Assembly (NCBI GenBank): GCA_947503895.1
Contig: CANNFT010000010.1
Location: forward strand, 1-64,000
DNA: 64,000 bases
Direction: 5' to 3'
Source of the DNA: an uncultured Saccharospirillaceae bacterium
Lineage (GTDB): Bacteria > Pseudomonadota > Gammaproteobacteria > Pseudomonadales > Oceanobacteraceae
Shown here: positions 35,865 through 45,190 of the stretch, piece after piece
Numbering within the stretch: position 1 is the stretch's first letter
Layout of the letters: every line of letters starts with the position of its first letter
Notes under the pieces: model-generated
What the model was told of the DNA's origin: nothing
What the model saw: only the letters and a program-made list of their open reading frames with translations
Databases searched by the model: none
Translations under genes and position numbers: made by a program

Positions 35865-36857
35865 ATGTTTGATGGTAAGAGTATATTGATCACGGGTGGC
35901 ACGGGCTCATTTGGTAAGAAATATACGGCGACGCTTTTAAAGCGCTTTCAACCGAAAAAAATTATCGTCTACTCCCGTGATGAATTAAAGCAGTTTGAAA
36001 TGCAGCAAACGTTTAATGACCCTGCCATGCGTTACTTTATTGGCGACGTGCGCGATAAAGAGCGTCTTAAGCAAGCCTGTCGAGACGTAGATTATATCAT
36101 TCATGCCGCCGCGCTAAAGCAAGTCCCCGCGGCTGAATATAACCCAATGGAATGCATAAAAACCAATGTTTACGGTGCTGAAAATGTGATCAGTGCTGCC
36201 ATTGCCTGCAACGTGAATAAAGTCATCGCACTGTCCACCGATAAAGCCGCTAACCCCGTAAATTTATATGGTGCGACAAAGCTGTGCTCGGATAAATTGT
36301 TTGTCGCCGCCAATAATATCACGGGTGGTGACAGCACTCGGTTTTCTGTTGTCCGCTATGGCAATGTTGTCGGTTCAAGAGGTTCAGTCGTGCCTTTTTT
36401 CCAAACGCTGATTGATAAAGGCGAAGACACATTGCCTATTACGGATTTAAATATGACTCGGTTCTGGATCACCTTACAACAAGGAGTCGATTTTGTACTT
36501 AAGAATTTCGAGCGAATGCAAGGGGGAGAAATCTTCGTACCTAAGATTCCATCCATTAGAATCACAGATTTAGCTCAAGCGCTCTCGCCTGGCATTAAAA
36601 TGAAAGAAATAGGCATTCGACCTGGGGAAAAACTACATGAGACGATGTGTCCCCGTGATGACAGTCAACGGACATTAGAGTTTCTGGATCACTTTGTTAT
36701 ATCACCTTCTATTCAATTCACTCGACCAGTGGACTACTCAATTAATTGCATAGAGGAAAGAGGGGCACCTGTAGAAAAGGGTTTTGCTTATAACTCTGGT
36801 AGTAATCCCGATTTTCTGAGCATTGATAATATTAATGCATTACATCAACAGGCTTAG
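35865..36857 (+). CDS. pseB: UDP-GlcNAc 4,6-dehydratase (inverting) PseB
   Basis: The protein (330 aa from ATG 35865) is an extended SDR enzyme: LITGGTGSFGKKYTATLL at the NAD-binding end, HAAALKQVPAAEYNPMECIK with the catalytic region, VIALSTDKAANPVNLYGATK containing the catalytic lysines and YxxxK, and RPGEKLHETM near the C-terminus. PseB makes UDP-2-acetamido-2,6-dideoxy-L-arabino-hexos-4-ulose, the first step to CMP-pseudaminic acid. A 12-codon frame with its own ribosome-binding site (35834-35872) overlaps its first codons and may couple translation. First gene of the island. Confidence 0.95.
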   Translation: MFDGKSILITGGTGSFGKKYTATLLKRFQPKKIIVYSRDELKQFEMQQTFNDPAMRYFIGDVRDKERLKQACRDVDYIIHAAALKQVPAAEYNPMECIKTNVYGAENVISAAIACNVNKVIALSTDKAANPVNLYGATKLCSDKLFVAANNITGGDSTRFSVVRYGNVVGSRGSVVPFFQTLIDKGEDTLPITDLNMTRFWITLQQGVDFVLKNFERMQGGEIFVPKIPSIRITDLAQALSPGIKMKEIGIRPGEKLHETMCPRDDSQRTLEFLDHFVISPSIQFTRPVDYSINCIEERGAPVEKGFAYNSGSNPDFLSIDNINALHQQA

Positions 36858-36859
36858 CC

Positions 36860-38035
36860 ATGACGAACTATGGTCGGCAGTCTATCAATCAAAATGATAT
36901 AGATGCAGTCGTTCAAGTTCTACAAAGTGACTTTTTAACTCAAGGACCTGCCGTTCCCGCATTTGAATCCGCACTGTGCGCATACACGGGTGCTGCATAT
37001 TGCACTGCGGTAAGTACCGCTACATCCGCTTTACATTTAGCTTGTTTAGCCTTGGGTGTTGGGTATGGCGATCGAGTCTGGACATCACCCATTTCATTCG
37101 TCGCCAGTGCAAACTGTGCCAGATATTGTGGTGCACAAATTGACTTTGTTGATATTGAACTGGAAACGGGCCTGATGTCCATTCACGCGCTGCGTGACAA
37201 ACTGGAATTTGCAGCATCCATTCAGCAGCTTCCGAAAGTGGTTATTCCTGTGCACTACGCTGGTCAGTCTTGTGATATGCGTGAGCTTTATAAGTTATCA
37301 AGGCGCTATGATTTTTCGATTATTGAAGATGCAAGCCATGCATTAGGCGCGCAATATCTCCAACATAAAGTGGGTGATGCTGAGTATTCAGATGCCGTCG
37401 TTTTTAGTTTTCATCCGGTCAAGATGATTACCACTGGAGAAGGTGGTGCTATTACAACCCGACGTTTGGATGTAGACGAAAAAGTCAAACATCTTAGAAG
37501 TCATGGTATAAAGAAAGGCAATGACATCGATGAACCATGGCGTCAAGATCAAGTGGCATTGGGGTTTAACTATCGCCTATCTGATATGCAATGTGCACTG
37601 GGCATATCTCAGTTAGCGCGTTTAGATGAATTTGTAGAAAAACGTACTCAAATTGCGAAAATTTATGAAGCATCATTGCCGCTAGAAACTATAACCGTAC
37701 TGACCCGTAGGGATAATCAAATCAGTAGCTTGCACCTTTACCCCATATTATGTAAAGACGCGATATTTCGAAAAAAATTGTATTTTTATTTGAAGGATTA
37801 CGGCATCAATGCTCAAGTTCATTATTGTCCTATACACCTGCATACCTACTATATCGACCACTTAAAAGAATATTACGAACAATTACATCAACAAAAAAAA
37901 GGCTATTCAAAGCAGTTTGAAGTCTATGAGCAGGCTGAAGCCTTTTACAATCGGGTATTATCGCTCCCCATTTATCCTGACCTAGCGCCTGAACGGGTGT
38001 CTGAGATCATTGACTGCATCTCTCATTGCAGGTGA
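36860..38035 (+). CDS. pseC: PLP aminotransferase PseC
   Basis: The 391-residue DegT/AryC1-family aminotransferase has YGRQSINQNDIDAVVQVLQS at the start, FVASANCARYCGAQIDFVDI, and the PLP-lysine motif FSFHPVKMITTGEGGA. It transfers an amino group to C4 of the PseB product to give UDP-4-amino-4,6-dideoxy-AltNAc. It begins 2 bases after pseB, so the two are co-translated. Full length. Confidence 0.94.
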   Translation: MTNYGRQSINQNDIDAVVQVLQSDFLTQGPAVPAFESALCAYTGAAYCTAVSTATSALHLACLALGVGYGDRVWTSPISFVASANCARYCGAQIDFVDIELETGLMSIHALRDKLEFAASIQQLPKVVIPVHYAGQSCDMRELYKLSRRYDFSIIEDASHALGAQYLQHKVGDAEYSDAVVFSFHPVKMITTGEGGAITTRRLDVDEKVKHLRSHGIKKGNDIDEPWRQDQVALGFNYRLSDMQCALGISQLARLDEFVEKRTQIAKIYEASLPLETITVLTRRDNQISSLHLYPILCKDAIFRKKLYFYLKDYGINAQVHYCPIHLHTYYIDHLKEYYEQLHQQKKGYSKQFEVYEQAEAFYNRVLSLPIYPDLAPERVSEIIDCISHCR

Positions 38036-38040
38036 TATTT

Positions 38041-38727
38041 ATGAAAAATATATGCATCATTCCTGCACGAGGTGGCAGTAAACGAATCAAGAATAAAAAT
38101 ATAAAGACTTTTTGTGGCAAACCTATTATTGCCTATTCAATCGAAGCAGCGCTCTCCAGTCAGGTATTTGATGCCGTCATTGTGTCAACGGATACTAAAA
38201 GTATTGCGGAGGTAGCGGAACATTATGGTGCTCAAGTGCCTTTTACTCGCCCAGACAAATTGTCAGATGACTATGCTAATACGTTCGATGTGATGCAGCA
38301 TGCGGCGCAATGGGCTGTGGGAGAATATCCTGAAGTTGAGTGTCTGTGTTGTTTGTACGCAACCGCACCATTCGTAAGGTCTCAAGACCTAATAGAAAGC
38401 CTTAATCTTTTGGCCACTAACGATGCCTTATATTGTTACTCCGTTACGGAATTTGAATTCCCGATTCAAAGGGCGGTCAAGATCATAGATGGGTATGCCA
38501 CACCATTTGATAAGACCCAGATGCTGAAAAGATCACAAGATTTAGAATCGTCCTACCATGATGCGGGGCAATTTTATTGGGGGCGAGTTTCTGCTTTTCT
38601 CAACCGAGAAGACTTTTTTGCCAGCTCTAGTTTAGCGTATCCACTGGATCGAATCAGAGTTCAAGATATCGATACGATGACGGATTGGCGCAATGCCGAA
38701 ATGAAGTTTACATTATTAGAGGCGTAG
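38041..38727 (+). CDS. pseF: CMP-pseudaminic acid cytidylyltransferase PseF
   Basis: The protein (228 aa from ATG 38041) has the CMP-sugar synthetase signature IIPARGGSKRIKNKNIKTFC then GKPIIAYSIEAAL, and ends in DRIRVQDIDTMTDWRNAEMK. It activates pseudaminic acid with CTP as the sugar donor for flagellin. In-frame codons before 38041 lie in the pseC end region and are not used. It ends directly before the next ATG. Confidence 0.9.
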   Translation: MKNICIIPARGGSKRIKNKNIKTFCGKPIIAYSIEAALSSQVFDAVIVSTDTKSIAEVAEHYGAQVPFTRPDKLSDDYANTFDVMQHAAQWAVGEYPEVECLCCLYATAPFVRSQDLIESLNLLATNDALYCYSVTEFEFPIQRAVKIIDGYATPFDKTQMLKRSQDLESSYHDAGQFYWGRVSAFLNREDFFASSSLAYPLDRIRVQDIDTMTDWRNAEMKFTLLEA

Positions 38728-39648
38728 ATGTCCTATCGTGTGCTGATGATCGGTTTAGGAAACATTGGTTACGGTTATGATGCTCATGACCCTGCGCTGG
38801 GCTACACTCACGCATCAGCCTTAACACTGAATCAACATTTCTCAATTGTAGCTGCGATTGATCCTCTTGCAGCGTGTAGAGAAAAATTCAGCGCCCAGTA
38901 CCAGATACCTTGCTTTTCTACCCTAGAAGATTGGGTTGAAGCAGCGACCGATTCAGAAGACGAATTACGTCCGCCCCATGCCTTCATAGATATTGTGGTG
39001 ATTGCCACTCCTTCGCCGTTACATTTGGAACATTGTTCAGCGGTTATGAATCTTAAACCAAAGATTATTGTGGTCGAAAAACCACTGGCTAATGATGTGA
39101 TTCAACTACAAGCCTTTGAAAAGTTACAGGCCACAACAAACGTTAAGATCATGGTCAATACATTTAGACTTTATGACGCGTGGTTAAACAAGCAACTTCA
39201 ATATTTAAAGGGTGGTGCAAAGTTTACGGTCTGGTGTAATAAGGGTTTACATCATAATGCCATTCACTTTTTAGTGATCATATATCGGTATTTTGGCGGG
39301 CCGCCCAATAATATTAAATTTGATCGGAACCAGAATGTCGTTTGTTTGGAGTTTGATTCTGGGCTGACCCATGTTTACTTCAATAACACGACCATTGACG
39401 AAAATGGATTTTCTTTACTCACTCAAACTGGAATGCTGAGCTATCTACATGGCGGTCGAATGGTCTATTTGCACGACAATAACGGTAGTCAGTTAATTGG
39501 TGAAAATGAAAACCGCTTGAAGGGGTATATGGATGATTTTTATTCTGCTGTAATCCGTACCCTGAATGGCGAAGTAGACAACAGTTTTACATTATGCTGG
39601 TTAGTGCAACGTGATCTATTCAATGCAGGAGTTGAAATACATGATTAA
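38728..39648 (+). CDS. Gfo/Idh/MocA-family oxidoreductase
   Basis: The 306-residue protein has the Rossmann start VLMIGLGNIGYGYDAHDP and the EKP motif (VVEKPLAND) of NAD-dependent sugar dehydrogenases. HHNAIHFLVIIYRYFGG supplies a histidine in the catalytic region. The pathway to CMP-pseudaminic acid does not require such an enzyme. Together with the DegT aminotransferase that follows, with an overlapping start, it resembles pairs that oxidise a sugar carbon to a keto group and then aminate it. The substrate and position are unknown. Confidence 0.85.
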   Translation: MSYRVLMIGLGNIGYGYDAHDPALGYTHASALTLNQHFSIVAAIDPLAACREKFSAQYQIPCFSTLEDWVEAATDSEDELRPPHAFIDIVVIATPSPLHLEHCSAVMNLKPKIIVVEKPLANDVIQLQAFEKLQATTNVKIMVNTFRLYDAWLNKQLQYLKGGAKFTVWCNKGLHHNAIHFLVIIYRYFGGPPNNIKFDRNQNVVCLEFDSGLTHVYFNNTTIDENGFSLLTQTGMLSYLHGGRMVYLHDNNGSQLIGENENRLKGYMDDFYSAVIRTLNGEVDNSFTLCWLVQRDLFNAGVEIHD

Positions 39649-40855
39649 TTGGACACGTTATAACCCGATAGGAGAGGAAGAAAAACAAGCAGTTCAATCG
39701 GTTCTAGACTCAGGTGTACTATCAAAATATATCGGTAGCTGGGGAGCAGACTTCTTGGGTGGTGAGCAGGTCCAGTGTTTTGAAAAAGAATTTGCGCAAT
39801 ACTTTGACGTAAAGCATGCGGTGAGTTTCAACTCATTAACCTCCGGACTTATTTCTGCATTGGGGGCAATAGGAATTTCTCCCGGCGATGAAGTGATTGT
39901 TTCACCGTGGACAATGAGCGCAACCGCTACGGCTATTTTGGTATGGGGAGGGATTCCAATATTTGCTGATATTGAGGATACCTATTACGGGCTCAGCCCT
40001 CAGGATGTTGCTGCCAAAATTACACACAAAACGAAGGCTGTAATGGTGACAAATGTATTTGGCCACGGTGCTAAACTAGACGAACTCAAGACCATTTGCG
40101 ATGCGCATAATTTGCATTTAATCGAAGATAATGCACAGGCGCCCGGTATCGCATATCAAAATACATTTTGTGGAACATGGGGAGCCATTGGCGGATTCAG
40201 TTTAAATTATCACAAGCATATTCATACAGGGGAAGGTGGCGTTTGTGTCACCAATGACGATGAACTTGCATTAAAAATGCAGCTTATTCGAAATCATGCG
40301 GAAGCCAGCATAGTGGGAAGTCCCATATCCGATCTTACCAATATGGTGGGTTATAACTTTAGAATGGGTGAAATGGAAGCAGCCATTGGTCGCCAGCAAC
40401 TGATTAAGTTACCAAGATTACTAAAGAAAAATATTCATCAGGCAAATCATTTTATTGATCAAGTTCAACGGTCAGGCTATATCACATTACCCGCTGTCGA
40501 GGCATCATCTGGTCACGCATATTATGTTTTGCCTATGCAAGTACCAGAAGGTAGTCGGCCTAATATTATCGAAAACCTAAATCATTATCATCTACAAGGC
40601 ATTATGCCGGGCTACGTTAACGTTCATACATTACCCATGTACAAACAACGGATCGCATTTGGTGGCGGTTATCCGTGGAATTTGTCGGAAACGGACATGG
40701 CCACGGCAGAAGCGCATTGCCCTGTTGCAGAACACTTGCACAACCATACTTTTTTGGGATTTTTGATTAGCATGTACGACTTAACGACGGATGAATTGGA
40801 TGAATTGACTAATATCCTTCTCAAGGTGGTGGATGACGTGTGTGGCGCTTCATGA
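39641..40855 (+). CDS. Second DegT/DnrJ/EryC1 PLP aminotransferase
   Basis: The protein (404 aa from ATG 39641, with AGGAG 8 bases before and an 8-base overlap with the oxidoreductase) carries SFNSLTSGLISALGAIGISP, IFADIEDTYYGLSPQDVAAK and the PLP-lysine region LNYHKHIHTGEGGVCV. It is distinct from PseC (IEDNAQAPGIAYQ in place of IEDASHALGAQYL) and so probably acts on another keto-sugar, likely the product of the oxidoreductase. Together they could add an amino group that the formyltransferase downstream modifies. Confidence 0.88.
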   Translation: MINWTRYNPIGEEEKQAVQSVLDSGVLSKYIGSWGADFLGGEQVQCFEKEFAQYFDVKHAVSFNSLTSGLISALGAIGISPGDEVIVSPWTMSATATAILVWGGIPIFADIEDTYYGLSPQDVAAKITHKTKAVMVTNVFGHGAKLDELKTICDAHNLHLIEDNAQAPGIAYQNTFCGTWGAIGGFSLNYHKHIHTGEGGVCVTNDDELALKMQLIRNHAEASIVGSPISDLTNMVGYNFRMGEMEAAIGRQQLIKLPRLLKKNIHQANHFIDQVQRSGYITLPAVEASSGHAYYVLPMQVPEGSRPNIIENLNHYHLQGIMPGYVNVHTLPMYKQRIAFGGGYPWNLSETDMATAEAHCPVAEHLHNHTFLGFLISMYDLTTDELDELTNILLKVVDDVCGAS

Positions 40856-40891
40856 TAGTCGGTCTATGGGTGTAACGTTCGGAGAGAATGG

Positions 40892-41791
40892 ATGATAGAA
40901 AATCGTCAACAGTCAAAAGCTCTGAGTACGTTAATTATCAGTCATGACGCGGGTGGTGCGAGACAGCTAGCCTATTGGTGTCAGAAAAATAGACACCACC
41001 ATAATTTTAGTTACGCTTTGTCGGGTCCCGCTGTAAAAATATTCGAAACGGTTGTGCCTGACTCCACTGGCTCGAGAGTAGATGGCCTTGCAACAGTGGA
41101 GGCTACGGATATCAAGCAAATTATCACATCCACAGGCTGGCAATCTACCTTTGAGTTAGATGGCATTATATGGGCTCGTGAAACACAACAATATTGCGTT
41201 AGTTATCTGGATCACTGGGTAAATTACCCAGCACGATTTATGAAAGAAAATAAACTGTACTTGCCTCAAGAACTTTGGGTGCCGGATAAAGATGCTGCGG
41301 GAATTGCCCAAATAGCGTTTAATCATAAAGTGAAGGTAACCGTCGTACCCAACGAATATGAAGTCCAAGTACTTAAAGCAATCCGTTCAAAACTGGGCAA
41401 TAGCGTATTGATCTGTATGGAGCCCGTTAGAAATATACGCATCAATCTAAGGCAGTACTATCAAAATTTATGTGTCTATTTAATAGAAAAATTTCACGCA
41501 GAAACGGATTTTATTATAAGGCCGCATCCTGCTGTTGGGCTAGACGATCAAACGCAATTTATTGTTAAGCAACTCGGCGGTAAGTTTCATGTCATGGTAT
41601 CGAATAGCGATTTGTCGGAAGATTTGAGCCAAGCTCATACGGTCATCGGTTATCAAAGTAGCGTATTTATATTGGCCCATAAGGCTGGAAGACAATGTCA
41701 GAGTTTTTATCCGAAAGCACTCGTTGAGCCGTTATTACCACATGGATTTATTGATTATATCGATCTCGAATTCGCAGTAGTGGAGCCTTGA
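40892..41791 (+). CDS. Unknown protein, glycosyltransferase-like, of the pse island
   Basis: The 299-residue soluble protein has alternating strand and helix pattern with LIISHDAGGARQLAYWCQKN at the start and IIRPHPAVGLDDQTQF and EDLSQAHTVIGYQSSVFILA near the C-terminus. The last two resemble the nucleotide-binding end of GT-B enzymes of surface polysaccharide and sialic-acid pathways. I cannot assign a family. It sits between the aminotransferase and pseG and shares a base with the next start. It may be a transferase or a sugar-modifying enzyme. Confidence 0.5.
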   Translation: MIENRQQSKALSTLIISHDAGGARQLAYWCQKNRHHHNFSYALSGPAVKIFETVVPDSTGSRVDGLATVEATDIKQIITSTGWQSTFELDGIIWARETQQYCVSYLDHWVNYPARFMKENKLYLPQELWVPDKDAAGIAQIAFNHKVKVTVVPNEYEVQVLKAIRSKLGNSVLICMEPVRNIRINLRQYYQNLCVYLIEKFHAETDFIIRPHPAVGLDDQTQFIVKQLGGKFHVMVSNSDLSEDLSQAHTVIGYQSSVFILAHKAGRQCQSFYPKALVEPLLPHGFIDYIDLEFAVVEP

Positions 41792-43266
41792 TGAATCTTG
41801 CCTTTTTAATCCGTGCGGACAAAGAATCTGGTTTAGGACATCTTATGCGCTGCTTGGCTATTTATGAAGCTTTTAAAGACAAGCCGATACAATCTCATTT
41901 TTATATTGAGACTTTCGATTCTGCCTATACTCGTCGCTTTCTTCCCGAACACGTTAATGTCACTTTTTTTTCAGCAGACAGCCGTGTTTCTTTAGAACGG
42001 GCTGAGGATGTTCATCAAACGGAAACATTGGATTACTTAATCGTTGATCGCTACGGGACGGATGTGAAATATCTGTCTACGCTATCGCTTGCCTATCACC
42101 AGCTGGTAGAGCTAACGGATGATCATACGATACAGCTTCCATCTGATATCGTGATTAATGTAAATCCTAACGCACGCGTACGAGATTATAACACCGATTC
42201 GTGCTCATCCGTTTTTGTATTAGCCGGTCGGGCATTCACTTTGTTTAGGAAAGAGTGGATTGAATTGCGAGATAAAATGGAAAGCGTGAAAACGTCATCG
42301 CGCCAAAGTCATGTAAAGAAAACCATACTGATTAATTTGGGTGGCACAGATAATGACGACCTAGTACTTAGCATGGTGATGGCGATCGTCAGCCAAAATC
42401 GGCTTATTAAGCATCATCATTTACTGGAACTAAACGCTGTTGTTTTCAATGCAGAACGGTTCGAGACGTTGAAACAAAAAACGGACATTCTAAATATATA
42501 CGCCGCGCCTGTTTCGACGCCTAAAATGATGGCTCAATCAGATTTTGTCATAACGGCAGCAGGCACGATGATGTGGGAACGCTGCTTCCTAGGCAAACAA
42601 GGATTGTCGATAGGTATAGTTGATAATCAACGAGAGAATGTGCGAACAGCGCAGAATATGGGGGTTTCAGTGCTAGCAGTTGATGACACCCCATTTGATT
42701 TAAATGAGCAGGTGATAGAGCATCTCGCCGCTTACCTCAATCGGTCCAGCGAAGAAAATACCGATATTGAGCATCAATTGACGTCACATTTTGATGGTTT
42801 AGGCAGTCGCCGTATATGTGCATGGTTATCTCGCTCACACAATCCTCAGGTCATATTACGGCAAGCGAACGTAGAAGACGTATGGCAAGTGTATGCATGG
42901 CAAATGGAAGAGGGCGCACGCACTTATTCTTTTACAAACATACCGCCTTCTTCTGAAGAGCATCAAGATTGGTTTCAAGATGGATTAAAGAATGAAAATA
43001 GGAATATATTTATCGTTGAATGGGGCGGCGTGCCGATTGCTATGGTGAGGGCAGATAAAACCGAGGAATATTCACGTTACCTCGTGTCAATTCTCATCAG
43101 CTGGGGATTTCGCTCGCAAGGTCTAGGCCCTCAGATACTGAAAAAACTCATTAGCTTGTACCCCAATAAATTAATCGCTCGAATCAAACCAGAGAATAAA
43201 GCCTCTATCGATGCCTTTAAACGAGCGGGTTTTGTTTGGTACAAGGAAGATCAATATATTGCTTAA
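41791..43266 (+). CDS. PseG-PseH fusion: UDP-sugar hydrolase plus N-acetyltransferase
   Basis: The protein (491 aa from ATG 41791, which overlaps the previous stop by one base) has two parts. Residues about 1-340 are PseG: IRADKESGLGHLMRCLAIYE, ILINLGGTDNDDLVL, and FVITAAGTMMWERCFLGKQG. Residues about 345-491 are a GNAT acetyltransferase like PseH: VILRQANVEDVWQVYAWQME, VSILISWGFRSQGLGPQILK, and RIKPENKASIDAFKRAGFVW. PseH acetylates the 4-amino group, and PseG then removes UDP. The fusion joins consecutive steps and leaves no separate pseH in the window. Confidence 0.9.
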   Translation: MNLAFLIRADKESGLGHLMRCLAIYEAFKDKPIQSHFYIETFDSAYTRRFLPEHVNVTFFSADSRVSLERAEDVHQTETLDYLIVDRYGTDVKYLSTLSLAYHQLVELTDDHTIQLPSDIVINVNPNARVRDYNTDSCSSVFVLAGRAFTLFRKEWIELRDKMESVKTSSRQSHVKKTILINLGGTDNDDLVLSMVMAIVSQNRLIKHHHLLELNAVVFNAERFETLKQKTDILNIYAAPVSTPKMMAQSDFVITAAGTMMWERCFLGKQGLSIGIVDNQRENVRTAQNMGVSVLAVDDTPFDLNEQVIEHLAAYLNRSSEENTDIEHQLTSHFDGLGSRRICAWLSRSHNPQVILRQANVEDVWQVYAWQMEEGARTYSFTNIPPSSEEHQDWFQDGLKNENRNIFIVEWGGVPIAMVRADKTEEYSRYLVSILISWGFRSQGLGPQILKKLISLYPNKLIARIKPENKASIDAFKRAGFVWYKEDQYIA

Positions 43267-43371
43267 ATGGGTTGTATGTTGTGTTGAATGAATTAACTAA
43301 AGCAATGTTCAATATTAGTGAGAAAGTCAGCTTACGAAACCCATTAACCGATTTTTAATAGGAGGCGATGC

Positions 43372-44421
43372 ATGATATCAATCAACGGTCGGAAGATTGG
43401 CATGGGGATGCCACCTTTTATAGTGGCAGAATTGTCAGCCAATCATAACGGTTCTATCGATACCGCCTTAGAAACCATTCGCCAAGCCAAAGCCTCGGGC
43501 GCGCATGCCATCAAATTACAAACTTATACAGCCGATAGTATGACATTGGACTTGGCGCATGGAGAATTTTTAATTAAAGGCGGACAATGGGACGGGTATA
43601 GCCTTTACCAGTTATATAAGGAAGCCAGCACACCCTATGAATGGCATGAAACACTCTATGAAGAGGCGAGCAAGTTGGGCATTACTTGTTTTAGCACGCC
43701 CTTTGATGAAGCGGCGGTTGATTTGCTTGAGTCGCTGAATAGCCCTCTTTATAAAGTGGCATCGTTTGAATTTCTAGATATTCCGTTAATTCGATATATT
43801 TGTCAGACCGGTAAGCCCATGGTGTTGTCTACGGGAATGGCTTCTCGTGATCAAATCGATGAAGTGCATGAGATTTTGCAAAAAGAAAACCCCAATAATT
43901 TTTTACTCTTGCATTGTGTGAGCGCCTACCCAACGCCCATAGAAAATATTAATTTAGCGGTCATGACGGATATGATGTCACGGTATCAATGCCCCATCGG
44001 TTTATCTGATCATACCCTTGGTACACAAGTTTCAGCATCCGCGGTGGCTTTAGGCGCGTGTTTTATTGAGAAACACTTCATCTTAGATCGAACCTTGGGT
44101 GGGCATGATTCTGCCTTTTCAATTGAACCAACGGAGTTAGTTGAATTGGTGGCGACAACCTCAAATGTGTTCAAATCTCTTGGCCAGTCTGATCGTTATC
44201 ATTCTCCTGCCGAAGAAGGGAGTCGTCAATTTAAGCGATCAGTATACGTAGTTAAAGATATTAAAAAAGGCGATGCATTCACAGCCGACAACCTTCGTAG
44301 GATTCGTCCGGGGTTTGGTCTTGATCCAAAATATTATGATGAGATCATCGGGAGTTTTTCAAATGCGGATATTAAATTAGGTACTCCCATGTCTTTTGAC
44401 TTTATTGACGGTTTTTCATAG
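43372..44421 (+). CDS. pseI: Pseudaminic acid synthase PseI
   Basis: The 349-residue NeuB-family protein has MPPFIVAELSANHNGSIDTA, HAIKLQTYTADSMTLD, FSTPFDEAAVDLLESLNSPL, LSDHTLGTQVSASAVALGAC with FIEKHFILDR, and a C-terminal antifreeze-like/SAF domain (SVYVVKDIKKGDAFTADNLR). It condenses the 6-deoxy sugar with phosphoenolpyruvate to pseudaminic acid. A strong ribosome-binding site (TAGGAGGCGATGC) precedes it. It closes the plus-strand pse run. Confidence 0.95.
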   Translation: MISINGRKIGMGMPPFIVAELSANHNGSIDTALETIRQAKASGAHAIKLQTYTADSMTLDLAHGEFLIKGGQWDGYSLYQLYKEASTPYEWHETLYEEASKLGITCFSTPFDEAAVDLLESLNSPLYKVASFEFLDIPLIRYICQTGKPMVLSTGMASRDQIDEVHEILQKENPNNFLLLHCVSAYPTPIENINLAVMTDMMSRYQCPIGLSDHTLGTQVSASAVALGACFIEKHFILDRTLGGHDSAFSIEPTELVELVATTSNVFKSLGQSDRYHSPAEEGSRQFKRSVYVVKDIKKGDAFTADNLRRIRPGFGLDPKYYDEIIGSFSNADIKLGTPMSFDFIDGFS

Positions 44422-44467
44422 TTAGCGCTCGTATACGCACGGTACGCCATCGAACATTGCTGAAATG

Positions 44468-45190
44468 TCAGTCAACGTGCTCTTTTGCAGTGTGGCCTGC
44501 TAAAGATTTAAACAATGCGTTAAACGTACTATCCGGCATGGGCTTCCAGTAAACTGCTTTTTTCTCGTCTTGAATATGTTGGTTTTCGATCAAGTGCTTC
44601 AAATTTTGGAGTGTCTTGGCCATCAATTTCGTCATATTTAAGTACATATTTTGACGTACCCATTTATAGGGTTGATTTTCTAGATCGGAATAGGATTCCA
44701 TCGCTAGAATTGGACCCGCATCGTACTCCTCCGTCATAATGTGTGCGGTATTGGTGGGTGTGTCCTTGTTTAGCAATGTCCACTCAACACAGCTACAGCC
44801 TCTGTATTTAGGCAATTCACCAGGATGAACATTAATCACCCCGTGGTGACAGCTTTGAATAACATGACTGTTTAGTTTACGCGGTGTGCCGCCATTGGCT
44901 AATGCATCCAGCTTTAAGCGTTTCACCAGCTCCAAGGTCATTTCGGAATTATGATGATCAACGAAATAAAACGGGTAGCCGCTTTGTTGGGTTAACCATT
45001 TTTCCGCGCTTACATTACCGATTTTATCTAAAGCCGAACCTGTTCGTGATTGCCAGATTAAAGCGTCTTTTTCCGAGAACAGGAGTGCATCGCAAATAAT
45101 ACAAATATCCCGTAAGGCAAGCTGCTGGCACGCCAAAAGGATATGAGGCAGTAGCGGGTGGTTAAACGTGGATAGTATGCCTATTTTCAA
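44468..45190 (-). CDS. Formyltransferase-family protein
   Basis: The 240-residue protein has the catalytic core of 10-formyl-THF-dependent formyltransferases: INVHPGELPKYRGCSCVEW with the catalytic Asn and His, and MTEEYDAGPILAM with the Asp. It lacks the usual C-terminal OB domain of methionyl-tRNA formyltransferase and looks like the sugar N-formyltransferase type. On the minus strand next to pseI, it most likely formylates an amino group on the flagellar sugar. The acceptor is not known. Confidence 0.8.
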   Translation of the reverse strand: MKIGILSTFNHPLLPHILLACQQLALRDICIICDALLFSEKDALIWQSRTGSALDKIGNVSAEKWLTQQSGYPFYFVDHHNSEMTLELVKRLKLDALANGGTPRKLNSHVIQSCHHGVINVHPGELPKYRGCSCVEWTLLNKDTPTNTAHIMTEEYDAGPILAMESYSDLENQPYKWVRQNMYLNMTKLMAKTLQNLKHLIENQHIQDEKKAVYWKPMPDSTFNALFKSLAGHTAKEHVD

